A stretch of DNA of 64,000 nt from Uloborus plumipes (taxonomy: Eukaryota; Arthropoda; Arachnida; Araneae; Uloboridae). Location: the NCBI GenBank assembly GCA_038373865.1, contig JAXGGA010006540.1:1-64000 (forward strand). The letters run 5' to 3'. The notes under the pieces were generated by a model. That model was not told where the DNA came from and did no database searches. It saw nothing but the letters and a program-made list of their open reading frames with translations. The position numbers and the translations under genes were made by a program. How positions within the stretch are numbered: position 1 is the stretch's first letter; every line of letters starts with the position of its first letter. Of the stretch, positions 49,392-62,175 are shown one piece after another.

Positions 49392-51084
49392 GTGAGTAGT
49401 AATCTTTTTAAGATTGAATTTTAAAATCATCGTGGTCTGTTGCAGGGTTAGCTGGGTTATAATAAGTAGCACCGCTTTTGGAAAGTTTATTTTTGAAGCC
49501 TTATACAAAAGTTTTGAAACAAAGATATTTATTGACTCGTTTTATCTTGGACTTATCGAAATTGTCTTGGAAATAGCCTTGAAATTGAATCTGATTTTAT
49601 GTTTTGTATGATATTTTTATTTTGCATTTTTTTTTTCATCCAGTTTAATACTAGTGAAATGATACTTGTATTTATTAAAGCACATTTTGATGCATCAGAT
49701 TTGCACCTTTACAAACCCCGTTTTTTCATCGGAAAGAGATGAAATGAAATAAAAGAAAGTACAACTAATTTCAATTGGCTGAAAAAAGCTCCATAAAAGA
49801 AACTTAAAGACTATTTTCAAACAGCTTATAAACAAAATGAGATAGTGTCAATAACTAAATCATAAAGTATAGATGACTTTCAAAAATTCATAGTAATATA
49901 GAATAAAAAAAAAAAAAAAATTCAACATCTTGAATTTAAATCATGGTTTTCTCGATCACGAGTTACAATAGAACCCTATTCATTTGGATATGTTTCCACA
50001 GATATTAAGAATCCCCAAAAGTGGCACCAATTTATTTTCATCTGAAAATCACTCCTTTTTCTTTTTTGAATTTCCAAAACCAAATTCAACCCACATGAAT
50101 GTGAAAGCTTGTGATAAATATTTAAACAAGGGGATATGAAAACATAAGAAGGCTTAACTAGATTTATTTCACTATTGATTAACGTGTTCCTGTTCATGAG
50201 CTTTTACATGTGTCCTTTTCTCATTTTCTCACAATATTTATTGCACTTGCTTTACTCTGAAAAGGAGCGAACACCAACTATGGTCAAGTGAGAACAAATA
50301 GCAATCATAATTGCTTAAAAAAAGAGGAAACGATTGCAAATAATGAACACATAAAAGAAATTGAGCATTAAAAGCTTACAAAAAGAAACAGAAAAGAGGG
50401 AAAAAATCAATTACATAAAATAACGGGGTAGTCTCATTCTAAGAATAAATTTTTGTTCTCTTCTCTTAAAGACTTAATTGCTGTCAAGTTTGTATAGTTT
50501 TTATGTCATCTTATCTTGTAATGGGAAAAATAACCTTACTCAAAAGTAAGAATTGAATAAATACCTTTGTGCTGTATTGCACGAATCTACAGACACGTGT
50601 TTCGGGGCTTCAAGGAACCCCTTTTTCCATGCAATGAAGTGAGCTTAAGGATGAAAAGGCATCCGAGAAAAGCAACATGGTGAAACAATTGACAGTATAA
50701 ATGTTTGCAATGGAAGAGCATAAAGTTATGTGAAAAAACAATTAACTAGTATGTTCTACTTTAACTTATTAATTTTCTCCCTTTCATTTTAGCCAGATGT
50801 CTTTTACCCATAAGCTCACTCTCCATTGTATTACCCTGAAATATATGTCTGCAGTTCTTATTGTTATTTGCATTTTTATGTTGCTATAATGTGCATTTTA
50901 TTAATACTTTTTTATTGCATTTTTTATGGATAAAAATGTATGAATTTCTGTTGCACATTTTTATATTTCCGTTATACATTGATAACAATGACTTACTGTA
51001 AATATTAAAATATTGTCATTACTGATATAAATGTGAACTATATTACTATTTGTTTATTTACTTACTTTTTGATTTTCCTTACAG
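49392..51084 (+). other. Intron of the INCENP-like gene
   Basis: A 1.7-kb GT-AG intron. It holds an A run near 49905-49920 and an inverted repeat: about 50632-50670 ('gcaatgaagtgagcttaagg') is matched in reverse by about 50793-50828 ('cataagctcactctccattg'). The nearby block 'acacgtgtttcggggcttca' looks like part of a repeat, but its class is unknown. No ORF of note. Confidence 0.55.
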
Positions 51085-51886
51085 GTTGAAGTCAGTAAAT
51101 TTAGTTGTACCTTCAATTCTGTCGTTTCTACGACCACAGACTGAAAAAAAAAGTAGTTCAAATTCATTGCAGGAAAATGTATCAAGAGCTCATATTCACA
51201 AATTCAAACAAAATTCTGATATTGCTACTGAAAAGTTACCTAATGCGGCAGAACATTCAGATGTTTCCAAATCCGCTATCGTTGTTCTCAAAGCTGTGCG
51301 CATTCCGGAAGAATCATGTCATCAAAATACTGATCCTGAAGCAGACGAAGCTGTTGTTACTGATCATGATTCCAAGAAAACAAACAAAATAAAATCTATA
51401 AATAGCAGCAAAGAAACGAACAAACTGTCATCTACCAATAATAGTGATGAAGCGAGTAAAATGAGATCTGTTGAAAGTGATGCCGAAGCAAGCAGTAGTT
51501 CTGTTGATGATTCTGGGAGAATATGCAGTAGCTCAGAGAAAGCTGAGACTAAACATAGCTCTACAGTCGTTGCAACCAAAGTGTCAGCAGGCATACGTTC
51601 AAAGGATGTGAAAGAAAATCTATCTACTGCAACTCCAAAAACAGAAAAATTGTCAGTGAAAGATGCTGTTAATTTGCAATCAGAAAATAATTATGAGCAG
51701 ACTCCGAAAGCTTCAAAAGGTTCATCAAAATCATCTTATTTAACTCAGGTTCTAGACAAAAAGTTCAAAAGTGTGTGCCAGAATGAGCCCGAAAGTGTCC
51801 AAGTAATTGATGTTAAAGGTTCAACCAGTAACAGCTCAGACAGGAACAAGAAGGAAGGTACTTCAAGAAAGCATCTGAGAAGAGAA
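51085..51886 (+). CDS. INCENP: INCENP-like gene, large low-complexity exon
   Basis: An 802-base exon lies between acceptor 'ttttccttacag' and donor GTAAGC. The frame set by the previous exon stays open for all 267 full codons and ends in phase 0. It begins LKSVNLVVPSILSFLRPQTE and continues as a serine-, lysine- and glutamate-rich, probably disordered chain with many short K/S/T clusters. This composition fits the poorly conserved middle of INCENP proteins but is not diagnostic. The reading frame runs on to 51952, but the consensus donor at 51887 and the matching phase of the next exon favour splicing. Confidence 0.65.
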
Positions 51887-52006
51887 GTAAGCATGGAAGT
51901 ACTTTATAAAATTATTTTCCATGTTTATTTTTTAATAAATTTTTGTTGTTAAGGTTTTTTTTTTTTTCAACAGAAGTTTTGGATATTTAAAAAAAATATA
52001 GAAATA

Positions 52007-52746
52007 CAATGGAGCCCCAATTTTATGCTGTCTGTTTTATACATCATCCCGCTTTCAACGTCATTTTCTGCTAAAAGGTTCCCGATTTTGCGTTTTTCTT
52101 TTTCAGAAGTACTCATTTTTCTAAATAGATCAAAATTGTTTTTATCTACAAGACTCGACCAATTTTTTTACTGATGTTTTTTTCAACATGAATGAGTCTC
52201 CTGTTTAAAGCTGCCCCGGCAGTCTTTTTGTTCTATCTCTTGTGGGAAAAGTCTTCTCCAGTCATCCAATCTTTCTTCTCAACAAACACCTTAAGACCAG
52301 AGCTGCTCACTCTTCTTCTTGAAACTCTCGCAGAAGTCAATGTTGCATGTCTTGTCCATCACATCACGAATTCTGTCAATATTAGATTTGATGAAAAACC
52401 ATGAAAAAAGACAAAGAAAAGAAAAATAATTGAGGGTTTCTTCGCATCTGATCTAATGATTCAAAGCATAAAAAATCTGAAACTTTTTTTTGAGAATGCA
52501 GACCAATAAGAAAATTTGTTAGAATGTGTTGTAAAGGAAATTGTATCGAAGTAAAACGAAAGTAATGATTACTCATTTTTCCCAGTAGTTCATTAGAAAA
52601 TCTCAATTTTTTAACAATGTGCTTAAATTATCAACCCTACCCCCGATTTTACATTTTCCCACATGGTATGATTCTTATCACTATTCCAGCCAAAAATTTA
52701 AAATCAGGTTCCCACTATAGTACAAAATCCATGTTTCATTGCACTG
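52007..52746. mobile_element. Possible Tigger-type MITE in the second intron
   Basis: The left end, CAATGGAGCCCCAATTTTA, follows a TA. The right end, read in reverse (CAGTGCAATGAAACATGGATTTTG), is similar but diverged, and no TA follows it. Repeated 'ccccgatttta'-like motifs lie near both ends. The minus strand around 52270 reads DWMTGEDF, reminiscent of the Tigger WMTGxxF segment. Evidence is partial. Confidence 0.45.
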
Positions 52747-53042
52747 TCAGTATTTGAAAAGAATTATAGTACAGTGAAGTTTTTTAATCAGGATGTATAA
52801 TATCTATCCAGCTGGATAACCTGAAAAAGTCTAAAATTCATCAGACTTCTGAATAAATTGGAGAAATATTTAATGTCCGAAAATCAGCTATATTTTTAAT
52901 TCTTAAGAAAAGGATAGAATTTTTGAAACCCAAAAACCCTTGGTTTCAACTCTTAATGCCAATTCTGATATCATTCTTCGTACGAGCTCTGTCGTTGTGG
53001 TACTCGTTAATACCTTTTCCATTGTTGGCCCATGGGTGTATA

Positions 53043-53550
53043 CTAGGGTGGGCCGAAGTTGACTTTTTTTTAATTTCGATGATGGGGGCTGCGAAAAAGG
53101 CGCCATTGGGGAAGCAAAGTGCACATAAAAAATTTGAAATTTTTTGGTCAATTTCTTGATCTGCTGCAAATGCAGTTTTTGGGAGAATTTTAGTAAATTA
53201 TTCAAAAAAAAAATTCTATTTTTGATAACGGGTAGAGCGGAAAAAGTGCCATTGGGGGCATAGAAATTCCATAAAAAATTTGAGGTCTGTGGTAAAATTC
53301 CTTCCTTTTCCACAAATGCCTAGAAGATTTAGATGTGAACTTTTAGATGCTTGGTGCTGAAAATTTTTTGAAAATAATTTCCTAAAAATCTCAAAAACTG
53401 CATTGTTTCCAAACTTTAACGCAATTGCGGCAGATCAAGAAATTAACCAAAGGATTTCAAATATTTATGTGTACTTTGTTCCCCCAATGGCACCTTTTCC
53501 GCAACCCCCATCATCGAAATAAAAAAAAGGTCATTTTCAGTTCACCCTAG
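53043..53550. mobile_element. Fold-back MITE with CTAGGGTG ends
   Basis: About 508 bases whose two halves are complementary: CTAGGGTGGGCCGAAGTTGA at the left and TTTTCAGTTCACCCTAG at the right, with 'atttcgatgatgggggctgc' mirrored by 'gcaacccccatcatcgaaat'. The left flank is TA and the right flank TT. Mariner-like MITEs have similar ends, but the assignment is not firm. It lies in the intron between the large exon and the coiled-coil exon. Confidence 0.75.
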
Positions 53551-54233
53551 TTTTGAAGCTGTATTAAAAATGAAAAAAAATCAAGAAAATTCATCTTGCA
53601 AGTTTCTTAAAGCCAGGGAGGGAATAATTGCTTCTCTTGACTCCCCTCATAAGTAATATTATTATTGACACATTAATTATATTAGTGCACAAGACAAATA
53701 ATGTTGAGCAAGAATACAACTTTTTTTTTTTTTTCAAAATAATTATGAATTTTTTTTTTAACCATCAATTTTTAATTTTTGTACTAACCATGTGGCGAAT
53801 GGATATTTTTCGATCTAGAAATGCATGCAATTACCCTTCATGAGCCCTACAAAGGATGGGCTTGCCATGCGGCCCTCTAATAGAGCTCCTGTTACGCAAG
53901 TGGCCCTTCACTGAAAAAGATTGTTCACCCCCAATGTACATGCACATATAATATTTTTATATTAAAATGTTACTGAAATGAGTGAAATTATTATAATTAT
54001 TTATCATTGTTAAGGTCTTCGTGTTTAATTTAGAACTTTCAATTTGCTGAAAGAAAAGTGAAAGACGCAGACAAATTGATATTTTGTACGGGAGAGTTTT
54101 CAATGTCAAAAAAAAGAGTACAGCAAACAGTAGTATTCTTTTTAAAATTGTCTGCTGTATATTTATTTTTTCTACTTTAGAATTATTTGTGTAAGTACAA
54201 GTGTAAATAATGTCACTATTGATTTGTGTTTAG
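53551..54233 (+). other. Rest of the second intron
   Basis: AT-rich intron sequence leading to the acceptor at 54231-54233. T runs occur near 53720-53760. 'cctacaaaggatgggcttgc' near 53846 may belong to a worn repeat. No gene seen. Confidence 0.45.
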
Positions 54234-54541
54234 GTATTAGAATCAAATCATGCAACTAAGGCAACAAGAGTCCTCAAAGAAGACATTCCTCGAAAGGGTA
54301 ACTCACAGAGAAGTGTTATTACTCGTAACGGAAGTAATAATTCACTATTGGCATCACAGAAAAATGTCCCTTCTGTTATTCACCCAATGTACGTAAAAAA
54401 TATGATGGTGAAAGCTTCTGCTCAAATTGCACGAAAAGAAGAAGAAAAGTTAAAAGAATTAAAAATGAAAGAAGAAAAAGCTAATGAAAACTATAAAAAG
54501 CTAATGACGGAACGACAGATGAGATTCGAGGAAAACAAGAG
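54234..54541 (+). CDS. INCENP: INCENP-like gene, coiled-coil exon
   Basis: The exon starts after acceptor 'gatttgtgtttag' in phase 0 and ends at donor GTATGT after two bases of an arginine codon. It encodes a basic linker (VLKEDIPRKGNSQRSVITRN), a short SVIHPMYVKNMMVKAS segment, and then a run of heptad-like charged residues (EEEKLKELKMKEEKANENYK) that begins a long helix. In INCENP a linker is followed in the same way by a single long K/E/R helix that binds microtubules. Other charged coiled-coil proteins could look alike, so the assignment is moderate. Confidence 0.68.
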
Positions 54542-55243
54542 GTATGTGATTTTTAAAAATTCTTTAGGATTTTTTAACCCTCAATTAAGTCGGCACTTCC
54601 TGCCTGGCAAGCAATAAATCTTTAACATAAAATGAAGCACTTTTTGTTGGTTTCTTTTAAAGTAATTAACAACTTAAGAAAGGTAGTTGTTTTGCTTTAC
54701 TAGTTCTTGTTTGTTTTATCATATGCAAGTTACAAAGGCTTGCTGGGATGTTGTTGTTATAGATTTCTCTGGAAATACAGAGTAGGGGTTTTTCTCACTG
54801 CTCTTGACTTAAACAAACAAACAAAATAATAATAATAATAATAATTATAGCAATTATCTGCGAAATGAACTTAGAACTGCAAACAGATAGCTAGGGTTAG
54901 AAAAAAATGGGATTGCTTATTGTAGAGTGATCAGCTATTTATAATTATAGCATCTGATGTCTTTGCTGCGACGTTTTGACCTTATTTTGGCAGAAAATTA
55001 TCCGTTTTTTTTTTTTTTTTTTGCTTACAAGGGGGTGGTGTTTTGGTTATATTCAGGAATTAATGTATTGTTTTCATCTGTTAATATTGGAAGTCCGGTA
55101 TTGTCTGTTTTGCTACGCCTCCCTACCGAATTTTCGGCGAATATGTCGGTGATTATTAATGACATTCATCATATAAACTTGATGAAATGTAATTCTAAAA
55201 TTATTTGAATTTAATAAATTATTATTTTTATACTTATGATGCT

Positions 55244-58200
55244 AGTCCAGGCTAGAAGGCCATATACCTAAAATTTTTACATATATGACATTTTTTGGTG
55301 GTTTCTATATGAATTTGACCTGCTGATTCCGAATCCGTTGAGTGCCAGACGCTAAACCTTGAGCATTTTTGTCAAAATGGCGAAATCCAATATGGCTGCT
55401 GTAAAAGGTACGAAGCAAATTAATGGAATCGTGCGTGCAATGAAACATTTTATACACTTAAAAATGATTGTACTCTTTAGTCAAAATATAATTCTATTGA
55501 AAATTAATATTTATGAAAAGTACGAATAAAAAAATTATCAAACTGGTAAAATTCAAAATGTGAGCCTAAAAAGTTATAAGGTTCGATTTTCAGGTATAAA
55601 TCATTTTTTAAACCGTAATTTACATGAAAGTAGAATGTTTTAACAAAGATAAATGTTTAAAATGATATACAGGGAGCATAAAAATGATTTAACCTAAAAA
55701 TAACACTGAAAAAATGTTTAGAAACATTCCAAAGTTAAGTTTCGGGATTTTGCCGGCTTAAACCAATTTCCTGCAAGAAACAAGTGTCTTTTGCGAAAAA
55801 GTTTCCCATATTGATACAAGTTGCATGAATACGAACTTCTCACTGGTGTGAAACGTATTTTTAGCTACCAGTCGGAAGGTATATCCAACGTGTTTGTTTA
55901 GTGTTTCGCCTTCAGTTGGAGTATGGATTGTTCAGAGTGACTTCACCCAAGTAAGGGTATGTGCAATCTCTCGATTTTGTAGTTTTGGATGAATTGCAAA
56001 ACAAATAAGCGGCTTAGCTATTTGCTTGCAATTTTTGTCTTAGCACTGGCCATATTTGTCAAACTGCTCCAGGAGTTTTCCTCGTAAGTTAGAAAGGTGC
56101 TGAACTGTTACCATCAACCTATCTAAGAGTTTTTGGGAAGTTTCCAATTTCTTGCCGTAAATTAACTTACTTTAATTTGGAAGGTTTCTAAATTCTTTCG
56201 GAATACTACTGACTTTAGCTAAGTAGTGAGTCATAATCACATCAGCTTCTTCATGAGAAACATAAGCTTGTTGAATTCCAATACCAATCTAATCAGAAAA
56301 GAATCGGTACCAGTAACAATTACACATTGACCTGAGGATCGAATATAGTAGACTCACAACAAACTTAATTACTTGCATCTTATTTGGTACTACTTTCAGT
56401 ACGATATCTCTTTTAGAAAGTGGTGATTTATCATTAAGTTGAAAAACACAATATTTTTCTCTTATGTGGCTCGACGTTGTGACGTAGTACTAAGTTTATC
56501 GTATCTCTCAAACAGATTGTGTACCGCTAGAATGGTTTGTATCTCGTGCTTAATAAGGTTTTCTACACTATCAATACAATTACTCAAGCAGCTGGCTTTG
56601 CGGGTAAAGGTACTGCCCACAATGTTGCACATTCACCAAGAATGATAATTTCTGGACGACTCTTACCGCCTACCCTGAAAACTGCCTTTAGTTTTGACTC
56701 TAGTACAGATTTATTAGGACCTCTCATATTTCACTCATTATTAAATAAAGCAGTAGGAAGAGGAGCCAGTTCATTACTAAATAATTTCTGCAAGGAAGCT
56801 TTCCCTTGATGACTTCATTAAACCACATACCATTCTTGTGTCCGGTGTATGATTTGAATCACAGATTTTAGTCTTCTTTGGGGTGAACGTAACCATTGTT
56901 TTAACCTTCTTAATGTTTAGTGGCATCTTTGAGGCCACGTTTTGTCATATGCATGCCATTGTGCCTTGCGAATTTTTCCCGAGTCCTCTGCATTTAAAGT
57001 TCTATCAATACTTTACGCTTAAGTCTATATCATATCAAGAAAGGAAAAAAAACTAAACACATTTTTGTAGAAATGGTAGGTATAGTGATTTGTACAGTCA
57101 TTTGAAGTAGTAAAATAAAAAAGAGCTTTCTGTTAAAATAAAGCATCAAAATAGAAAACTTTGCAAATTTTTTAGTTAAGTAGTAACAATTTTTTGTTCT
57201 GCTGTCTCACAGGCATGTTTAAAAGTCTCATGACTTTTTTCTCCTTTTTAGTTTAGTAACAATGATTTGTTCGGTTGATTCGCAGACGCTTCTAAAGTTC
57301 GATAGATGTTATCATAAACATCTATCGAATATATCTCATTAGCCCTAAGCATTTTTTCGCTTTTTCATTGGGAATTTTTTTTTTGTAGTGCTGTTTCTCA
57401 TACGATTCTACTACTACTGGAAAATATGTTTTTATTTGTCTGGTATGTTTTAAGTCAACAGTTTCACAGTAAAAACAAAGCGAAATACTCCTGGAAAATA
57501 ATGGGCAGTTATAGGCTTAACTTCTGCCAGTAACATACCTGGAAGAAATCAGGAAAGTTTCCTGATGAAGGTCAGAAACCTTGCTAAAGAATTTATAACG
57601 CTTCCAAACAAAAGTCAGTCACTTTACGGCAATAAATCGGAAACTTGCGAAAAACTCTTAGATAGGTTGATGGTAGCAGTTCGGCACCTTTCTGGCTTAC
57701 CAAGAAAGCTCTTGAAGCAGTTTAACAAATATGGCTACTGCTAAGGCAGAAATGTCAAGCAAATAGCTGAGCCGCTAATTTGTTTGCAATTCATCCAAAA
57801 CTACAATATCGAGAGATTGTACATACACTTACTTGGGTGAAGTCAATCTGGATAATCCATTATCGAGCTGAAGGCGAAACACTAAACAAACACGTTAGAT
57901 ATACCTTCCAACTGGTAGCTAAAAATACGTTTCACACCAGTGAGAAGTTCGCATTCATGCAACTTGTATCAATGTGGGAAACTTTTTCGCAAAAGAAACT
58001 TGTTTCTTGCAGGAAATTGGTTTGAGGCGGCAAAATCCCAAAACTTAAGTTTGGAATGCTTCTAAATATTTTTTCAGTGTTATTTTTAGGCTAAATCACA
58101 TTTTTTATGCTCCCTGCATAGCATTTTAAACATTTATCTTTGTTACAACATTCTACTTTCATGTAAATTACGGTTTAAAAAATGATTTATACCTGAAAAT

Positions 58201-58555
58201 CGAACCTTATAACTTTTTAGGCTCACATCTTGAATTTTACCATTTTGATAATTTTTTTATTCGTATACTTTTCATAAATATTAATTTTCAATAGAATTAT
58301 ATTTTGACTAAAGAGTACAATCATTTTTAAGTGTATAAAATGTTTCATTGCAAGCACGATTCTATTAATTTGCTTCGTACCTTTTACAGCAGCCATATTG
58401 GATTTCGCCATTTTGACAAAAATGCTCAAGGTTTAGCGTCTGGCACTCAACGGATTCGGAATCAGCAGGTCAAATTCATATAGAAACCACCAAAAAATGT
58501 CATATATGTTAAAATTTTAGGTTTGATGACATTTCAATGGACACTAGCCTGGACT
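55244..58555. mobile_element. Fold-back transposon with about 940-bp inverted arms
   Basis: The termini AGTCCAGGCTAG and CTAGCCTGGACT are perfect inverted copies. Complementarity continues, with small differences, through arms at about 55244-56184 and 57600-58555. A 5-base duplication, ATGCT, flanks it at 55239-55243 and 58556-58560; comparison with X-family copy 1 (complement 'ctgatgctttcatttt') confirms that ATGCT was single before insertion. The 1.4-kb centre has short open frames (for example 56537-56809), but I recognise no transposase. Confidence 0.88.
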
Positions 58556-61142
58556 ATGCTTTCATTTTGAAAAATGTGATCTCTGCATCCGATATGAAAA
58601 TCGAATTTTACTTATTTTTCAAACTAATTACTCTTTATTAGTAGGCAAAAAAAATGAAAATTCTTTCTAAATTCTTTCGGAATACTACTGACTTTAGCTA
58701 AGTAGTGAGTCATAATCCACATCAGCTTCTTCATGAGAAACATAAGCTTGTTGAATTCCAATACCAATCTAATCAGAAAAGAATCGGTACCAGTAACAAT
58801 TACACATTGACCTGAGGATCGAATATAAGTAGACTCACAACAAACTTAATTACTTGCGTCTTATTTGGTACTACTTTCAGTACGATGTCTCTTTTAGAAA
58901 GTGGTGATTTATCATTAAGTTTGAAAAACACAATAGTTATTTTTCCTCTTATGTGGCCCGACGTTGTGACGTAGTACTAAGTTTATCGTATCTCTCAAAC
59001 AGATTGGTGTACCGCTAGAATGGTTTGTATCTCGTGCTTAATAAGGTTTTCTACACATCAATACAATTACTCAAGCAGCTGGCTTTGCGGGTAAAGGTAC
59101 TGCCCACAATGTTGCACATTCACCAAGAATGATAATTTCTGGACGACTCTTACCGCCTACCCTGAAAACTGCCTTTAGTTTTGACTCTAGTACAGATTTA
59201 TTAGGACCTCTCATATTTCACTCATTATCAAATAAAGCAGTAGGAAGAGGAGCCAGTTCATGACTAAATAATTTCTGCAAGGAAGCTTTCCCTTGATGAC
59301 TTCATTAAACCACATACCATTCTTGTGTCCGGTGTATGATTTGAATCACAGATTTTAGTCTTCTTTGGGTGAACGTAACCATTGTTTTAACCTTCTTAAT
59401 GTTTAGTGGCATCTTTGAGGCCACGTTTTGTCATATGCATGCCATTGTGTCTTGCGAATTTTTCCCGAGTCCTCTGCATTTAAAGTTCTATCAATACTTT
59501 ACGCTTAAGTCTATATCACATCAAGAAAGGAAAAAAAAACTAAAACACATTTTTGTAGAAATGGTAGGTATAGTGATTTGTACAGTCATTTGAAGTAGTA
59601 AAATAAAAAAGGGCTTTCTGTTAAAATAAAGCATCAAAATAGAAAACTTTGCAAATTTTTTAGTTAAGTAGTAACAATTTTTTGTTCTGCTGTCTCACAG
59701 GCATGTTTAAAAGTCTCAAGACTTTTTTTCTCCTTTTAGTTTAGTAACAATGTTTTGTTCGGTTGATTCGCAGACGCTTCTAAAGTTCGAATCACAAAAC
59801 ATCTATCGAATATATCTCATTAGCCCTAAGCATTTTTTTCGCTTTTTCATTGGGAATTTTTTTTTTTGTAGTGCTGTTTCTCATACGATTCTATTATTAC
59901 TGGAAAATATGTTTTTATTTGTCTGTATGTTTTAAGCCAATTTCTCTCTTTCACAGTTTCACTAAAAACAGAGCAAAACACTTTTGGAAAATAATGGGCA
60001 GTTATAGGCTTAACTTCTGCCAGTAACATACCTGGAAGAAATCAGGAAAGTTTCCTGCTGAAGTCAGAAACCTTGCTAAGGAATTTATAACGCTTCCAAA
60101 CAAAAGTCAGTCATTTTACGGCAATAAATCGGAAACTTGCGAAAAACTCTTAGATAGGTTGATGGTAGCAGTTCGGCACCTTTCTGGCTTACCAGGAAAG
60201 CTCTTGAAGCAGTTTAACAAATATGGCGATTACTGCTGAGGCAAAAATTTCAAGCAAATAGCTGAGCCGCTAACTTTTTTGCAATTCATCCAAAACTACA
60301 ATATCGAGAGATTGCACATACCCTTACTTCAGTGAAATCAATCCGGACAATCCATTATAGAGCTGAAGGCGAAACACTAAACAAACACGTTGGATATACC
60401 TTCCAACTGGTAGCTAAAAATACGTTTCATACCAGTAAGAAGTTTGCATTCATGCATCTTGTATCAATATGGGAAACTTTTTCACAAAAGAAACTTGTTT
60501 CTTGCAGGAAATTGGTTTTGAGCCGGCAAAATCCCGAAACTTTAAGTTTTGGAATGCTTTCTAAATATTTTTTCAGTGTTATTTTTAGGCTAAATCACAT
60601 TTTTTATGCTCCCCTGCATAGCATTTTAAAACATTTATCTTTGTTAAAACATTCTATTTTCATGTAAATTACGGTTTAAAAAATGATTTATACCTGAAAA
60701 TCGAACCTTATAACTTTTTAGGCTCACATCTTGAATTTTACCATTTTGATAATTTTTTTATTCGTATACTTTTCATAAATATTAATTTTCAATAGAATTA
60801 TATTTTGACTAAAGAGTACAATCATTTTTAAGTGTATAAAATGTTTCATTGCACGCACGATTCTATTAATTTGCTTCGTACCTTTTACAGCAGCCATATT
60901 GGATTTCGCCATTTTGACAAAAATGCTCAAGGTTTAGCGTCTGGCACTCAACGGATTCGGAATCAGCAGGTCAAATTCATATAGAAACCACCAAAAAATG
61001 TCATATATGTTAAAATTTTAGGTTTGATGACATTTCAATGGACACTAGCCTGGACTATGCTTTCATTTTGAAAAATGTGATCTCTGCATCCGATATGAAA
61101 ATCGAATTTTACTTATTTTTCAAACTAATTACTCTTTATTAG
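56185..61142 (+). repeat. Tandem segmental duplication, period about 2479 bp
   Basis: The segment 56185-58663 is repeated at 58664 to about 61142 with very high similarity. For example, 'ctaaattctttcggaatact' starts near 56188 and 58667, and 'atttacggcaataaatcgg'-type blocks recur near 57625 and 60120. The unit contains the centre and right arm of the fold-back plus about 105 bases of the flanking X-family element. The unit edges therefore do not match the transposon ends. Differences are mostly one-base indels and scattered substitutions. It may be a real recent duplication or an assembly error caused by the inverted arms. Confidence 0.88.
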
Positions 61143-61192
61143 TAGGCAAAAAAATGAAAATTCGCTTTATTTTTTGTTCAGATCACTATTTA

Positions 61193-62058
61193 CAGGGTGT
61201 CCGCGCATATGGAAAGTCAGGGAAAGTCATGGATTTCAAATATGATCAAAATTGGTCATGGAAAGTCATGGATTTCAGCGAAAAATGTCCAAAAGTCATG
61301 GAAACTGACTGTTTATCATGGATTTTAGCGCTCCGGACCGATTGAAATTTTCCCCGCGATCTCGGAAGAACGAAAACACTTCCGCCGTCATTCTACTTCG
61401 TTATTGGGTGCAATCTGATTTGTCAATTACAATTTCCAACAAGTTGCATTGTGTTGACCAATCAGATGAATTCTCAACGTTAAAACCGTGAGCGGCGAAT
61501 TTTGTGTAACTGCGCATGTGCGCGGACTCCGTCATCTGATAAAATATGACCTTGAACGACAAAAAGACTCCATGGTTTTTTTGATGGTTTTTTCCCCGGC
61601 ATAGGCAGATTTGCCTTTTACATTTGGTCTCCTCTCCCCCCCCCCCTACCCGCTTCATTTGATTCCTTTTTCTTTTAAAACTTGTTTGAATCTTTTTCTT
61701 TCGAGGAGTTTTATGCAAAAGAAAAACAAATTAAAAAACTTTTAATTTTAAAGAATCGTGTAGGTAGGGGGAGGGGCAGGAACTCAACGAGTTCGGTTTT
61801 GAAGTCAGATTTCGCCTCACTCATATCAGGATCTAAACTTACAGTAAAATTTATGGACAGACAATTCATTGCTACATGAAAGTACGTTTGACGACAAGCA
61901 CGGTGGGGCGGAGGGTGTCGGTAGGAAAAGATCGTTTTTTGACCTCAAAAGTGAACGGACTTCTGTTGTTGTGTAACGCAGTCGCCATGTTTGGTCATTT
62001 GCTTTGCAAGATAGAATATTAAGTGCATAATTTTCCAAAAACAAAGCAAAGTTCGTTC

Positions 62059-62094
<36 letters not shown>

Positions 62095-62175
62095 TCATGG
62101 AAAATAGTTTGCAAAAGTCATGGAAAGTCAGGGAAAGTCATGGAATTGAAAAGTCCAGGTTGGGCAGATACCCTG
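61193..62175. mobile_element. hAT-like MITE (GGAAAGTCATGG family)
   Basis: Ends CAGGGTGTCCGCGCATATGG and CCAGGTTGGGCAGATACCCTG (one base trimmed in the middle) are imperfectly inverted. TATTTA is present at 61187-61192 and 62176-62181. Many copies of 'ggaaagtcatgga' fill both subterminal regions in the same orientation, a pattern shared with other hAT elements here. The centre is GC-richer, with a C run of 11 (61636-61646) and a T run near 62060-62091. Short ORFs inside show no family resemblance. Confidence 0.75.

Noticed and set aside
51887..51952. Continuation of the large exon to the TAA at 51950
   Set aside because: A consensus donor GTAAGC at 51887 and the phase-matched coiled-coil exon at 54234 fit better. 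The extra residues are hydrophobic and AT-driven.
56439..56809. Open frames in the centre of the fold-back element
   Set aside because: They are short, overlap in two frames, and contain no motif I recognise. In the duplicate copy (about 58920-59280) the frame is disturbed by indels.
58223..58429. Minus-strand 68-codon ORF repeated at 60724-60930
   Set aside because: It lies in the fold-back arm, and the duplicate exists because the segment is tandemly duplicated. The AT-rich sequence and lack of domains argue against a gene.
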